The translations under genes were made by a program, and so were the position numbers. This document shows, piece after piece, positions 34,785 to 44,251 of a stretch of 64,000 nucleotides of DNA (within the stretch, counting starts at the first letter, position 1; each line of letters starts with the position of its first letter). The notes beneath the pieces are model-generated. The model was given only the letters and a program-made list of their open reading frames with translations, searched no databases and was not told the origin of the DNA. The DNA lies in NCBI RefSeq assembly GCF_001468225.1, contig NZ_LNRU01000008.1, positions 62,001-126,000 on the forward strand, given 5' to 3'. This stretch comes from Sphingopyxis sp. H053. GTDB taxonomy: Bacteria; Pseudomonadota; Alphaproteobacteria; Sphingomonadales; Sphingomonadaceae.

Positions 34785-36734
34785 TCAACGGATTCGATTG
34801 GCCACCAAAGCTTCCAAGATCGCGGAGTCCGCGAGTGTCGATGTGTCGCCGAACGACGACACATCCCCTTCGGCGATCTTCCGGAGAATGCGGCGCATGA
34901 TCTTCCCAGAGCGGGTTTTCGGCAGGCCGGGTGCGAACTGCACCGCGTCGGGGGTCGCGATCGGGCCGATTTCGCTGCGTACCCATTTCACCAGTTCGCC
35001 GCGCAGCGCGTCGTCCGCGGCGCAGCCGGCATTGAGCGTCACATAGGCGTATATGCCCTGCCCCTTCACATCGTGCGGCATCCCGACCACCGCAGCCTCG
35101 GCCACCTTGGGGTGGAGCACCAAAGCGCTTTCGACCTCGGCCGTGCCCATGCGGTGGCCGCTAACATTGATGACGTCATCGACGCGGCCGGTGATCCAGT
35201 AATAGCCGTCGTCATCGCGGCGGCAGCCGTCGCCGGTGAAATATTTGCCCGGATAGGTGGTGAAATAGGTCTGGAAGAAGCGCGCACGATCCCCCCAGAC
35301 GCCGCGCATCTGTCCTGGCCAGCTCCGCGCGATGACGAGATTGCCCTCGGCTGCGCCGGGCAAAACATGCCCCTCGCCATCGACGAGTTGCGGATCGACG
35401 CCGGGCATGGGTTTCGTCGCACTGCCGGGCTTGAGCGCAGTCGCGCCCGGCATCGGCGCGATCATCGCGCCGCCGGTTTCGGTCTGCCACCAGGTGTCGA
35501 TGATCGGACAGCGGCCCTCGCCCACGACCGCATGATACCAGCGCCACGCCTCGGGGTTGATCGGCTCACCGACCGTGCCAAGCAGCTGGAGCGACTTGCG
35601 GCTCGTCCTTGCCACAAAATCATCGCCGTCCCTCATCAACGCGCGCAGCGCGGTGGGCGCGGTGAACAGCGTGTCGACCTTGTGCCGGTCGACGACCTGC
35701 CAGATGCGGCTCGCGTCGGGCCAGTTGGGCAGCCCTTCGTACATCAGGGTCGTCGCGCCATTGGCGAGCGGGCCATAGAGGATGTAGCTGTGCCCCGTAA
35801 CCCAGCCGATGTCGGCGGCGCACCACCACACCTCGCCGGGACGATAGTCGAAGCAAAGCTCATGCGTCAGACTCGCCCAGAGCAGATAGCCCGCGCTGCT
35901 GTGCAGCACCCCCTTGGGCTTGCCGGTCGAGCCGCTCGTGTAGAGGATGAACAGGGGATCCTCGGCGTTCATTTCCTCAGGCGGGCAGTCGGCGGCGACC
36001 TCTGCGGCAGCATAGTGATACCAGATGTCGCGGCCCGCGGTCATCGCCACCGCGCCGCCGGTCGCCCGCACAACAATCACCTTCTCCAACGCGGGCGCGC
36101 GCTTTGCCGCCTCATCGACATTGGCCTTGAGCGCGATGCGCTTGCCGCCGCGCCGCCCTTCGTCGGCGGTGATGACGACGCGGCTGTCGCAATCGGTGAT
36201 GCGGCCCGCCAGCGCTTCGGGCGAGAAGCCGCCGAACACCACCGAATGGATCGCTCCGATCCGCGCGCAGGCGAGCATCGCAAACGCCGCCTCGGGGATC
36301 ATCGGCATGTAGATGGTGACGCGATCGCCCTTGCCGACCCCTTGCGCCTTCAGGACATTGGCGAAGCGGCAGACCTCGCTGTGTAGTTCGCGAAAGCTGA
36401 TACGACGCGGGTCTTCGGCGGGATCGTCGGGTTCCCAGATGATCGCGACGTCGTCGCCCCGGCTCGCGAGATGCCGGTCGATGCAATTGGCCGCGACGTT
36501 GAGCGTGCCGTCGGCGAACCACGCGATGCGGAAATCGCCTTCGTCGAACGACCAGTCGCCCGCCGTGTCCGGCGCGTTCATCCAGTCGAGTCGCTTCGCC
36601 TGCTCCAGCCAGAAAACGTCGGGCTCTGCGAGCGAGGTTTCGTACATCGCGGCATAGGCCGCTTCGCCAAGTGCCCGCTCCTTCCACTCGGCCGGAACCG
36701 GATATATATCGGACACGCGCATCTCCTCCGTCAT
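34785..36734 (-). CDS. acs: acetyl-CoA synthetase (AMP-forming)
   Basis: 649 aa from ATG 36734, whose ATGA overlaps the stop of the phosphodiesterase gene. It makes acetyl-CoA from acetate, ATP and CoA. Visible motifs are [26 protein letters not shown], the P-loop-like [29 protein letters not shown], the acetate-pocket [33 protein letters not shown] and the C-terminal [11 protein letters not shown] with the lysine that is acetylation-regulated in Acs. Length and motifs are those of genuine Acs, not a long-chain ligase. Its coupling to the phosphonate run suggests the enzyme captures the acetate freed by PhnA. It is the last gene of the minus-strand series starting at 46620. Confidence 0.94.
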   Translation of the reverse strand: MTEEMRVSDIYPVPAEWKERALGEAAYAAMYETSLAEPDVFWLEQAKRLDWMNAPDTAGDWSFDEGDFRIAWFADGTLNVAANCIDRHLASRGDDVAIIWEPDDPAEDPRRISFRELHSEVCRFANVLKAQGVGKGDRVTIYMPMIPEAAFAMLACARIGAIHSVVFGGFSPEALAGRITDCDSRVVITADEGRRGGKRIALKANVDEAAKRAPALEKVIVVRATGGAVAMTAGRDIWYHYAAAEVAADCPPEEMNAEDPLFILYTSGSTGKPKGVLHSSAGYLLWASLTHELCFDYRPGEVWWCAADIGWVTGHSYILYGPLANGATTLMYEGLPNWPDASRIWQVVDRHKVDTLFTAPTALRALMRDGDDFVARTSRKSLQLLGTVGEPINPEAWRWYHAVVGEGRCPIIDTWWQTETGGAMIAPMPGATALKPGSATKPMPGVDPQLVDGEGHVLPGAAEGNLVIARSWPGQMRGVWGDRARFFQTYFTTYPGKYFTGDGCRRDDDGYYWITGRVDDVINVSGHRMGTAEVESALVLHPKVAEAAVVGMPHDVKGQGIYAYVTLNAGCAADDALRGELVKWVRSEIGPIATPDAVQFAPGLPKTRSGKIMRRILRKIAEGDVSSFGDTSTLADSAILEALVANRIR

Positions 36735-38029
36735 TGGCCGCGGATCGGAAGCACCGGCGCGCGGGCGGCGGGAAGCGAAACCTTCAGTTCCGCGGCAAGC
36801 GTCGGCGCGATCTGCCGCATGTCGATCACGCCCAGATTCTGGCCCGCGGCGATCCCCGGCCCCGTGATGAAGAAGGACGAATGCATGTCGGCACGGACCG
36901 TCCGCCTCGAGAAGGCACCATGCGCTCCGCCTTTGGACGGCTTCACGATCGGCCCCGTCATCGCGTTGGCCATCCGGTATCCGGGCTTGAACGCTACGAC
37001 ATATTCCGCTGCCGGCGGAAGCCCGCGATTCGCATATTCGTCGCGAGCGTAGATGCGCTCGATCCCGTTGGCCGGGTCGGCCGCCAGTTTCTGCAGATAT
37101 TCGCTGACGCTTGCCTTCGTCTTCTGGTCCTTCCGGTCCTGGAGCACGACCATCGCCGACCCGCCGACATACCAGACAAAGGCTTTCCACGAGGTGACTT
37201 CCTGCTCGTCGCCCTTGCCGCTGAGCTTGATGAAGCCCGCGTCGACGAAGGCGGCGTTCAGATTGACCTGATGCGTCACCCTGTCGAAGCCGTGATCGGA
37301 CACGACCGCGACGACGCCGCCGGAATGCGTCTTCCGGTACGCCGCAACGACGCGGCCGAGCGCGGTGTCGATCCGTTCAAGCGCCGCGTTGCCCTCGGCG
37401 CTGAACGGACCGAACTCATGCTGCTGATGGTCGAAATTGACGAAATGGACCGTCAGCAATTCGGGGTTTTTCTGCTCGATCAGCGCGATCGCGTCGTCGG
37501 CGATCTTCGCGTCATCCTCGTCATTGCCTTCGACGAGGTTGAAATCGATATCGGTAGCCCTTTGGGTGACCGGCCAGAAGATACTGCCGGTCTTGAGGCC
37601 CGCTGCTTTTGCCGCCCCCCACAGCGTAGGCGCCTTGATCTGCGCATAACTGCTATAGCTTTTCGGCAGCTTAGCGGCCGGCGCGAAGGGCCGATTGTTA
37701 TAGATGCCGTGCTCGGCGGGCAGCACGCCCGTGACCAATGTCGTATGGTTCGGGTTGGTCACGGTGGGGTTCACGTTGATCACGGCCTGTGCGTAGCTCC
37801 CGCCGGTCAGGAAGCTGCGCAGCATCGGAATCTTCAAGCCATGTTTATCGGCGTCGAGCACGGCGTCGGGCCTCAGCCCGTCGATCGAGATCATCAGCAC
37901 CGGGTGACGGCCGGACACTTCGGCGTCGTCCGGTGTCGCCGCCCCAGTTTGGGCGCCCGCCTGGCCCACCGGCAGGCTTGTTGCCATCACGAGTGCGATC
38001 GAAAACTGGATTGTCCGCCAAAGTTTCAT
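36731..38029 (-). CDS. exported ENPP-like phosphodiesterase / alkaline-phosphatase superfamily
   Basis: 432 aa from ATG 38029, with GGAG 6 bp upstream; a GTG four codons earlier is the alternative. A Sec signal ends QAGAQ. The type I phosphodiesterase/nucleotide pyrophosphatase motifs are [14 protein letters not shown] (metal Asp), [17 protein letters not shown] with the threonine nucleophile, [36 protein letters not shown] (metal Asp-His) and [21 protein letters not shown]. Superfamily members hydrolyse phosphodiesters, pyrophosphates or phosphonate monoesters. The gene is 38 bp behind a TonB receptor and is coupled to acs. In this context it may release a free phosphonate from an ester in the periplasm (inference). 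Confidence 0.87.
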   Translation of the reverse strand: MKLWRTIQFSIALVMATSLPVGQAGAQTGAATPDDAEVSGRHPVLMISIDGLRPDAVLDADKHGLKIPMLRSFLTGGSYAQAVINVNPTVTNPNHTTLVTGVLPAEHGIYNNRPFAPAAKLPKSYSSYAQIKAPTLWGAAKAAGLKTGSIFWPVTQRATDIDFNLVEGNDEDDAKIADDAIALIEQKNPELLTVHFVNFDHQQHEFGPFSAEGNAALERIDTALGRVVAAYRKTHSGGVVAVVSDHGFDRVTHQVNLNAAFVDAGFIKLSGKGDEQEVTSWKAFVWYVGGSAMVVLQDRKDQKTKASVSEYLQKLAADPANGIERIYARDEYANRGLPPAAEYVVAFKPGYRMANAMTGPIVKPSKGGAHGAFSRRTVRADMHSSFFITGPGIAAGQNLGVIDMRQIAPTLAAELKVSLPAARAPVLPIRGQ

Positions 38030-38067
38030 GACTGGCTCCACAAATGAATGATGGGTCGGGCGGAATC

Positions 38068-41000
38068 TTAGAACCGGTGCTCGAGCTTCAGCTTGAACTG
38101 GCGGCCGCGCGGGTTGACGGTGCCCACGAAATAGCCCTCATCCTCGTCCGCGACGGGCGGATCGGCGTCGAAGACATTGTTGACGCCGAAGGTCACGCGC
38201 GTGTCGTTGCCGGGGCCGAAGGCATAGGTGATGCGCGCATTGTGCAGGATCGCGGGCTTCACGCGCAGATAGAAGCGCTTGATGCCGTTATCGTCAAAGG
38301 TCATGATGCTCTTGGGCCGGCCGAGGGCTTCATAGATCGCCTCGGTGGTCGACGCCGACGTGTCGGCGTAGGGGCCGTAGTAGCTGGTGAACCAGCCCAG
38401 CGACCAGCCGTCGCTCTTCCAGTTGACCGACGCAATGCCCTTCCATTTGGCGCGCTTGTTCTTGCCGAGTTCGTCGTTGACGATGCCATCGTCGGCCAGC
38501 TCCTCGTCGCGCTTCAGATAGTGCGTCGCTTCGGCCTTCAGCGTGAATTGGCCGAGGCCAAAGTCGGGCACGCGATATTGCAGCGCGAGGTCGAGCCCCG
38601 CGAGCTTGCGCGAGCCGAGATTGATATAGTCGTTGATCAGGCTGGTAATCTCACCGACGACGGCGCGCTTGGTGGCGTTGGTTGGCTGCGCGGCGTTGTA
38701 CGCGTTGAAGGTCGCGATATCGACCGGCGTAGGGGCGCGGCGGGTGACGCGGCTGTTGCCCGCATAATTGGCCGTCCCCGATCCGAGATCGATCTGGTCG
38801 GCCGTCTTGCCCGACGCGAGCGCCGCCTGGGTGGCGAGGTCGAGCAGCAGTTCGTCGGTCGCGAGCACCTCGGTGTTGCCGAGCGCGGTGATCGCGTCGC
38901 GCTGGTTCAGCCGCCAATAGTCGACCGTGAAGGAAAGCCCGCGGATGCCCGGCACCTCCATCGCAATGCCCGCGCCGAAGTTCTTCGCCCTTTCGGGATT
39001 GAGCCGGTCGTTGCCCTGGCGGAAGGTGCGCCGCGGCGCGCTGTCGTCCGCCGCCGAATTGGTGACGTCGCGGCGATAGGGATCGGCGGTGTAGTTCACG
39101 CGCAGCAGCGGCGTGGTGTTGGTCTGCGCCAGGTTCGGCGCGCGGAACGATTCATTATAGGACGCACGCAGCTTCACCCAGGACGCGGGCGCCCAGAGGA
39201 TGCTGTATTTGGGTGTCGTGCTCGATCCGTGGATCGAGAAGCGCTCGTGACGGATCGCGGCACTCAGCTCGAGCCGGTCGAACAGGAAGAAGCGATTGTC
39301 GTCGGTCACCAGCGGCAGCGCGACCTCGGCATAGGCGGCCTGCACATTCTGCTTGGCGTCGATGTCCGAATTGGGACTCATCGCGATGAAGTCGTTGTCG
39401 TTTTCGCGCAGGTACGGGAAATCATTTCCCGATCCGGGCGGGTTGAGGCCCGCGAACGGTGCCTTCCACGCATGATAGCTTTCCCAGCGCGCCTCGGCAC
39501 CCGCCGCGACCTGGATGGGGCCGCCGCCAAAGGGAAGCTTCCAAAGCTCGCCGCCAATCTTCGCGTCCCACACGATGATCTGCGTTTTGCCATAGCGGTT
39601 GTCGGTGTCGTACATCGGCTCGGTGACCGTGTTGGGGTTCACATAGGGCTGATCGACAACGACGCGGTTGTTCACCACCTTGAACGTCACCGGGAACGGA
39701 TTGTAGGCGCTGCCATCGGTGCGCGCGAGCGCCCGGCGCAGCAAGGATTCGCGGAAGATGTTCGACTCGGTCTCGTGGCTGTAGGCGCCCGAGACGAGCA
39801 GGCCGCTTTCCCAGGCCCAGCTGTCGCCGAACTTGCCGCGCGCGCCCGCCATAGCACGGTAGAAGGTCGAATCGACTTCGATATAGCGATCCTTGGTGCC
39901 CGGCGGGATCAGCCCCGACACGATCGTGACGTCGGCGGGTGTGCCGGCGATGCGCGCGGTGCCATCGGCGTTGGGCAGGCCCTGCGGATGATAAAAGCGC
40001 GAGCCGAACGGGTTATAGGGGTTCGACGCCGGGACATAGAGGCCCGGTTCGTTGACGTTCTGCATGTTCGCCGCTTCGCGCTGGCTGTTCGCGTGCGAGC
40101 CGGAGAAGAGGACATCGCCGAATATGGTGAAGCTGTCGTTGAACTCATGTTCGACGAACATCGCGAGATTGAGCCGCTTCAGCCCCGGCACAAGCGTGCG
40201 GTGCGGCAGGCGGTTGTCATAATATTCGTCCTCGGGGTTGCCGAGGTTGCGCGACGGCGCCGTCTGCTTGAAATTCACCGCGCCATCGGCGCCGGGATAA
40301 AGGAAGAAGGTGCCGTCGGTCGCGACCGTCGCGACGCCCCCCGCGGGTGAGGTCGAGGTCGAGATCCCGCGGTTGCCGTCGGGCCGCCCACCGTTGAACG
40401 TCAGGAAGTCCGACTGAATGAACCCGCGGCGGAACTGGCCATAATGGGTGATCGTGCTGCCGTTATCGAGGTCGTTGTCGAGCGAGAAGTTCGCGCCCGT
40501 CGCCGGATTGACGATCGGCAGGCCGTTCCACGGCGCGGGCAGTTTGCGCGTGCGTCGCAGGTCGGACTGCGACCCCCATTTGCGATCGCCGAACAGCAGG
40601 TCGTTGCGCCGGAAATAGTCGGCCGAAATGCCGATCGACGTCTGGCCGAACTGAAAGGTCTTCGCCGCCGTAACGCGGAATTCCTCGGCACCGCCGTGCT
40701 GCGTAATCGCGCTTTCCATCGAAATGCGTCCGCGATCCTTGGTCGGCGAGATGATGTTGTTGATCACCCCAGCCGCGGCATCGGCACCGTAGATCGCCGA
40801 TGCGCCGTCGCGCAGCACTTCGACGCGCGATATCAGCGCGGTGGGGATGACATTGGCATTGGCCGAAAGCGACGGCACGCCTTGATCGGTCCCGGAAATC
40901 GGATGCGGCGCCATGCGGCGGCCGTTGATCAGCAGCAAGGTGCTGCCCGAACCGATGCCGCGCAGGTCGGGCGACGACACGTCGCCACGCGCGCCCTGCG

Positions 41001-41298
41001 AGGCGATCGTGCCTTCGTTGATTTCGGGCGGCGACGCCGACGGCAGCGTCTCGTAAAGATCGGCGCCGGTCGATCCGCCGCGCAGGTCGATTTCCGACTG
41101 GTCGATGACGGTGACCGGCAGCGCGGTTTCGGCGCGCCGGATATTGGTGCCGGTCACGACGATTTCCTTCGTCGGCGCATCGGCTTCGGCGGGTGCCGCG
41201 TCGGCGGACGGAGCCGCATCCTGCGCGCGGGCGCCGGCTGCTGTGGCGAGCGCGAACACCATCGCGGTGCCGCATAGAATCGAATGACGAGCTTTCAT
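38068..41298 (-). CDS. TonB-dependent receptor of the phosphonate locus
   Basis: 1076 aa from ATG 41298 behind GCGGAGGGAAAC; the longer open frame lacks a signal. The signal ends AAGARAQD. An acidic/Ala linker is followed by the TonB-box/plug region KEIVVTGTNIRRAETALPVTVIDQSEIDLRGG, VRGIG-like DLRGIGSGSTLLLINGRRM, and SRVEVLRDGASAIYGADAAAGVINNI. The barrel ends with PRGRQFKLKLEHRF. This is the iron-independent, oligosaccharide/peptide-type plug class common in sphingomonads. It sits between the MFS carrier (114 bp) and the ENPP-like enzyme (38 bp) on the same strand, so it probably imports a phosphonate-bearing ester or glycan across the outer membrane (inference from neighbours). Confidence 0.9.
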   Translation of the reverse strand: MKARHSILCGTAMVFALATAAGARAQDAAPSADAAPAEADAPTKEIVVTGTNIRRAETALPVTVIDQSEIDLRGGSTGADLYETLPSASPPEINEGTIASQGARGDVSSPDLRGIGSGSTLLLINGRRMAPHPISGTDQGVPSLSANANVIPTALISRVEVLRDGASAIYGADAAAGVINNIISPTKDRGRISMESAITQHGGAEEFRVTAAKTFQFGQTSIGISADYFRRNDLLFGDRKWGSQSDLRRTRKLPAPWNGLPIVNPATGANFSLDNDLDNGSTITHYGQFRRGFIQSDFLTFNGGRPDGNRGISTSTSPAGGVATVATDGTFFLYPGADGAVNFKQTAPSRNLGNPEDEYYDNRLPHRTLVPGLKRLNLAMFVEHEFNDSFTIFGDVLFSGSHANSQREAANMQNVNEPGLYVPASNPYNPFGSRFYHPQGLPNADGTARIAGTPADVTIVSGLIPPGTKDRYIEVDSTFYRAMAGARGKFGDSWAWESGLLVSGAYSHETESNIFRESLLRRALARTDGSAYNPFPVTFKVVNNRVVVDQPYVNPNTVTEPMYDTDNRYGKTQIIVWDAKIGGELWKLPFGGGPIQVAAGAEARWESYHAWKAPFAGLNPPGSGNDFPYLRENDNDFIAMSPNSDIDAKQNVQAAYAEVALPLVTDDNRFFLFDRLELSAAIRHERFSIHGSSTTPKYSILWAPASWVKLRASYNESFRAPNLAQTNTTPLLRVNYTADPYRRDVTNSAADDSAPRRTFRQGNDRLNPERAKNFGAGIAMEVPGIRGLSFTVDYWRLNQRDAITALGNTEVLATDELLLDLATQAALASGKTADQIDLGSGTANYAGNSRVTRRAPTPVDIATFNAYNAAQPTNATKRAVVGEITSLINDYINLGSRKLAGLDLALQYRVPDFGLGQFTLKAEATHYLKRDEELADDGIVNDELGKNKRAKWKGIASVNWKSDGWSLGWFTSYYGPYADTSASTTEAIYEALGRPKSIMTFDDNGIKRFYLRVKPAILHNARITYAFGPGNDTRVTFGVNNVFDADPPVADEDEGYFVGTVNPRGRQFKLKLEHRF

Positions 41299-41412
41299 GT
41301 TTCCCTCCGCATTAAGCAAAAATCGCAGTCTGGGTAGGCAGGCGGCCACCGATCGGCGCGGCCGGATAAACTGAGCACGTGAAACTTTGCCGGGCGGCCC
41401 CTCAGGGGCGGT

Positions 41413-42723
41413 TCATCGCCGGATGAACAACGCCACCGTTGCGCTGGCGGCACTCGCCCCCGCGACGATCAGGAACACCAGCGACGTGTCGTGATGCGTG
41501 TCCATGAAGCCGCCGATCAGCGGTTCGCCGAGCCCCGCGAACAGATAGGCAAAGAAGTTCATGATCCCGATCGCGGTGCCGGCCCTTTTGTGCCCGACGA
41601 GGTCGGGGCACAGCGCCCAGAAGGAGGACTGCGGGCCGTAGACGAAGAAGCCGCACAGGAAGAGCGTGGCGAGGCCGAGATACACGTCGCTGGCGGGGAT
41701 CGTGTACATGAACAGCGAGGTGACGGTGGCGAGCACCATATAGAGGACGATCGCGAGATAGCGTTTCGATCCGAAGACATTGTCGGATACCCAGCCGTTG
41801 GTGGCGGCCCCGATCGCCATCCCGACGGGCAGCGCGACGCTGATCCACTGAGGATCGATGAAGCTGTTTGATGGAGCCGCTTCCCCCGCACCGCCGAGGA
41901 AGTGCACCGGCACCCAGACGAGCAAACCGTAGCGCGCCGAATTCTGGAAACCGATGGCAAGGCCGCCGAGCAGCAAGCGCCAGTTGGAAAGCACCGCTTT
42001 GTAGCGCGCCCACGAACTCTCGTCGTCGGCGACATCGGGGGCGGTGTCCTCGTCGGCGACATCGTCGTGCGGCGACTGAAACCCCAGGTCTTCGGGGCGT
42101 TCGCGCGCAATCAGATAGAAGGCGATACCCCCGACCAGCATCAACAGCACGGGCAGGCGAAAGATCCAGCGCCAGTCGAGCTGCAACACATGGACGACGA
42201 TGATCGAGGTGACGAAGGACAGCACCGACGCCATGCCCGCGGCGAACACATAGAATCCGAATACCTTGCCGCGTTCATGCTTGCCGAACCAGTTCGACAA
42301 CAGCCGGCTGCCCGGTGCCCAGCCCATCGCCTGGAAATAGCCGTTGAGCCCCCACAGCGCGCCAAGGCTGAGCACGCCCGTTGCAAAGCTCGCGGCCCAG
42401 TTGGCAATGCACGAAAGGATCGCGCCCGCGCTCATCACGCGGCGGCCACCATATTTGTCGCCGAGGTTGCCGTTGATCGCCTGCCCGATCGCATAACACC
42501 ACAAAAGTGCCGCGCTGACCCAGCCCAGCGTTTCTTTCGACACGCCGAATTCGGCCTGGATGCCCGGGATCGCGAACCCGAAAGTCTGCCGACCGGTGTA
42601 AAAGAACAGATAGCAAAACATCGCCGCAAACAGCATACGATGCTGAGCTTTGCGAAATAATATACTGCTATCTGTCAAGTTACGGAGATCCGTAACACCT
42701 TTTTGAACCACGTTCATTTGCAT
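41413..42723 (-). CDS. MFS transporter, organophosphate:phosphate-antiporter-like
   Basis: 436 aa. ATG 42723 is used; ATG 42717 (MNVVQKG) has a better-spaced GGGACAG. Twelve membrane segments are visible. The segments MLFAAMFCYLFFYTGRQTFGFAIPGIQ, LGWVSAALLWCYAIGQAINGNLGDKYGGRRVM and GALWGLNGYFQAMGWAPGSRLLSNWFGKHERGKVFG are the GlpT/UhpT (OPA) type signature, so a phosphorylated or phosphonylated small molecule is the likely cargo. It follows phnY by 69 bp on the same strand, with no other inner-membrane phosphonate transporter (no PhnCDE or AepX-like ABC genes) in the window. It is therefore the candidate inner-membrane phosphonate carrier. An 18-bp palindrome lies near its 5' end. Confidence 0.87.
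   Translation of the reverse strand: MQMNVVQKGVTDLRNLTDSSILFRKAQHRMLFAAMFCYLFFYTGRQTFGFAIPGIQAEFGVSKETLGWVSAALLWCYAIGQAINGNLGDKYGGRRVMSAGAILSCIANWAASFATGVLSLGALWGLNGYFQAMGWAPGSRLLSNWFGKHERGKVFGFYVFAAGMASVLSFVTSIIVVHVLQLDWRWIFRLPVLLMLVGGIAFYLIARERPEDLGFQSPHDDVADEDTAPDVADDESSWARYKAVLSNWRLLLGGLAIGFQNSARYGLLVWVPVHFLGGAGEAAPSNSFIDPQWISVALPVGMAIGAATNGWVSDNVFGSKRYLAIVLYMVLATVTSLFMYTIPASDVYLGLATLFLCGFFVYGPQSSFWALCPDLVGHKRAGTAIGIMNFFAYLFAGLGEPLIGGFMDTHHDTSLVFLIVAGASAASATVALFIRR
42679..42696. promoter_or_regulatory. perfect 18-bp palindrome at the 5' end of the MFS gene
   Basis: GTTACGGAGATCCGTAAC is perfectly self-complementary and lies inside the first 15 codons of the carrier gene. It could be an operator or an mRNA hairpin. 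No other copy was noticed. Confidence 0.35.
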
Positions 42724-42770
42724 CTGTCCCGTGAATAGGCACTTTATGCGCTCTCTATTTAGTGATTCTT

Positions 42771-42788
42771 GTTCAGTTTTTATGACAA
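42771..42788 (-). promoter_or_regulatory. possible degenerate Pho-box half site before the MFS gene
   Basis: Read on the minus strand, TTGTCATAAAAACTGAAC matches the first PhoB repeat (CTGTCATAAA) at nine of ten positions, but the second repeat is shifted by one and poor. It lies between phnY and the MFS gene and could mark an internal promoter. The evidence is weak. Confidence 0.2.
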
Positions 42789-42792
42789 AATA

Positions 42793-44250
42793 TTAAATAT
42801 TCCAGGGAAGCGACCACGTCCGGACGTTGGTAAAGCCCTTCATCGCCTCGACGACGCCTTCCTTGTCGCCGAGGCCCGAATCCTTGATCCCGCCGAAGGG
42901 CGACATTTCGATCCGGTAGCCGGGGACTTCCCAGACATTGACCGTCCCCACCTCGAGCTCGGCGACGAAGCGCGTGACATAATCGAGGCGGTTGGTGCAG
43001 ACGCCCGACGACAGGCCGTAGGCGGTCGAGTTCGATATCCGGATCACCTCCGAAATATCGTCGGGGCAGCGGACGATCGGGATCACCGGGCCAAAGGTTT
43101 CCTCGAACACCAGCTCGCAGTCGGCCGGCACATGATCGACGACGGTGGGCGCGAACAGTGCCCCGCGCCGCGGCGCGCCGTGCAGGATTTCCGCGCCGCG
43201 CTCGACCGCATCGTTGACGCGGTTTTCAAAGAGGATCGCCGAGCGTTCGTTGATCACCGTGCCGACGTCGGTCGACGGGTCCATCGGGTCGCCGCTCTTC
43301 AGCAACTTCGCCTTTTCGGCGACGAGTTTCGCGAAATCGTCGGCGACGCTGTCGACCACCAGGATTCGCTTTACCGCGGTGCAGCGCTGGCCCGAATTCT
43401 TCGTCGCCCCCGCCACCGCGAGCTCGGCCGCCTTGTCGAGGTCGGCGTCTTCCATCACGATCAGCGGATCGTTGCCGCCGAGTTCGAGCACCTTGCGCTT
43501 GTAGCCCGCGGTGTTGGCGATGTGCTTCCCGACGCGCACCGAGCCGGTGAAGGTCACAAGGTCGGCATCGGGATCGGTGATCATCGCGTCGCCCATCGTC
43601 GACGGATTGCCCGTGATGACCGAGAGCATCTCAGGCGGCAGGCCGGCCTCATACAGCACGTCGGCGAGCGCGAGCGCGGTGAGCGGCGTGAGCTCGGTGG
43701 GTTTCAGCACGACGCGATTGTTCGTCGCGATTGCCGGCGCCAGCTTGTGGCTGACCATGTTGAGCGGGTGGTTGAACGGCGTGATCGCGGACACGACGCC
43801 GAGCAGCGGGACGCGCGTCGTGAAAATCTTGCGCTCCTTGCCCATCGGCGAAATGTCGCAGGCATAGATTTCGCCATCGTCCTTGATGGTGAGCTGCGCC
43901 GCGAACGACCAGACGTCATAGGCACGGCTCGCTTCGTAAAGCCCGTCCTTCCAGCACAGCCCCGTCTCGGCGACGATCAGCCGCGCGAACTTTTCCTTGC
44001 GATCGCGCAGCAGTTCGGCGGTGCGCTGCAAGATCTGCTGGCGCTCGTACCGGCTCAGCTTCGGCTTGAACGCCTTGGCGGTGCGGAACGCCTCGCGGAC
44101 ATGCTCGGGCCGCGCCGCCGGGACGGTGCCGGTCAGCGTGTTGTCATAGGGATTGCGGACCTCGATGACGTCGTCGGTCTGGACGAGTTTGCCGGCGATG
44201 CGCATCGATTCGAGGCGAACGGGCTGGCTGGGGCTGGTGTGGATGTTCAT
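42793..44250 (-). CDS. phnY: phosphonoacetaldehyde dehydrogenase
   Basis: 485 aa. It oxidises phosphonoacetaldehyde to phosphonoacetate with NAD+. The aldehyde dehydrogenase fold is complete: [26 protein letters not shown] (cofactor), [20 protein letters not shown] with general-base Glu256, [11 protein letters not shown] with nucleophile Cys290, and [13 protein letters not shown]. The N-terminal [28 protein letters not shown] and the C-terminal [30 protein letters not shown] match the phosphonate-associated subgroup. Its ATG is 1 bp after the PhnA stop (TGA-G-ATG), so translation is coupled. Family function is well established for the PhnY-PhnA pair in rhizobia. Substrate assignment here rests on that pairing. 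Confidence 0.92.
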   Translation of the reverse strand: MNIHTSPSQPVRLESMRIAGKLVQTDDVIEVRNPYDNTLTGTVPAARPEHVREAFRTAKAFKPKLSRYERQQILQRTAELLRDRKEKFARLIVAETGLCWKDGLYEASRAYDVWSFAAQLTIKDDGEIYACDISPMGKERKIFTTRVPLLGVVSAITPFNHPLNMVSHKLAPAIATNNRVVLKPTELTPLTALALADVLYEAGLPPEMLSVITGNPSTMGDAMITDPDADLVTFTGSVRVGKHIANTAGYKRKVLELGGNDPLIVMEDADLDKAAELAVAGATKNSGQRCTAVKRILVVDSVADDFAKLVAEKAKLLKSGDPMDPSTDVGTVINERSAILFENRVNDAVERGAEILHGAPRRGALFAPTVVDHVPADCELVFEETFGPVIPIVRCPDDISEVIRISNSTAYGLSSGVCTNRLDYVTRFVAELEVGTVNVWEVPGYRIEMSPFGGIKDSGLGDKEGVVEAMKGFTNVRTWSLPWNI

Positions 44251-44251
44251 C

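Noticed and set aside
34746..36386. 546-codon open frame antisense to acs
   Set aside because: The acs frame has every family motif over full length. The antisense product has none and no ribosome-binding site.
38044..40350. 768-codon open frame antisense to the phosphonate-locus TonB receptor
   Set aside because: It shadows a complete receptor with signal, plug and barrel. The antisense translation is Arg/Gly/Val-rich without any motif.
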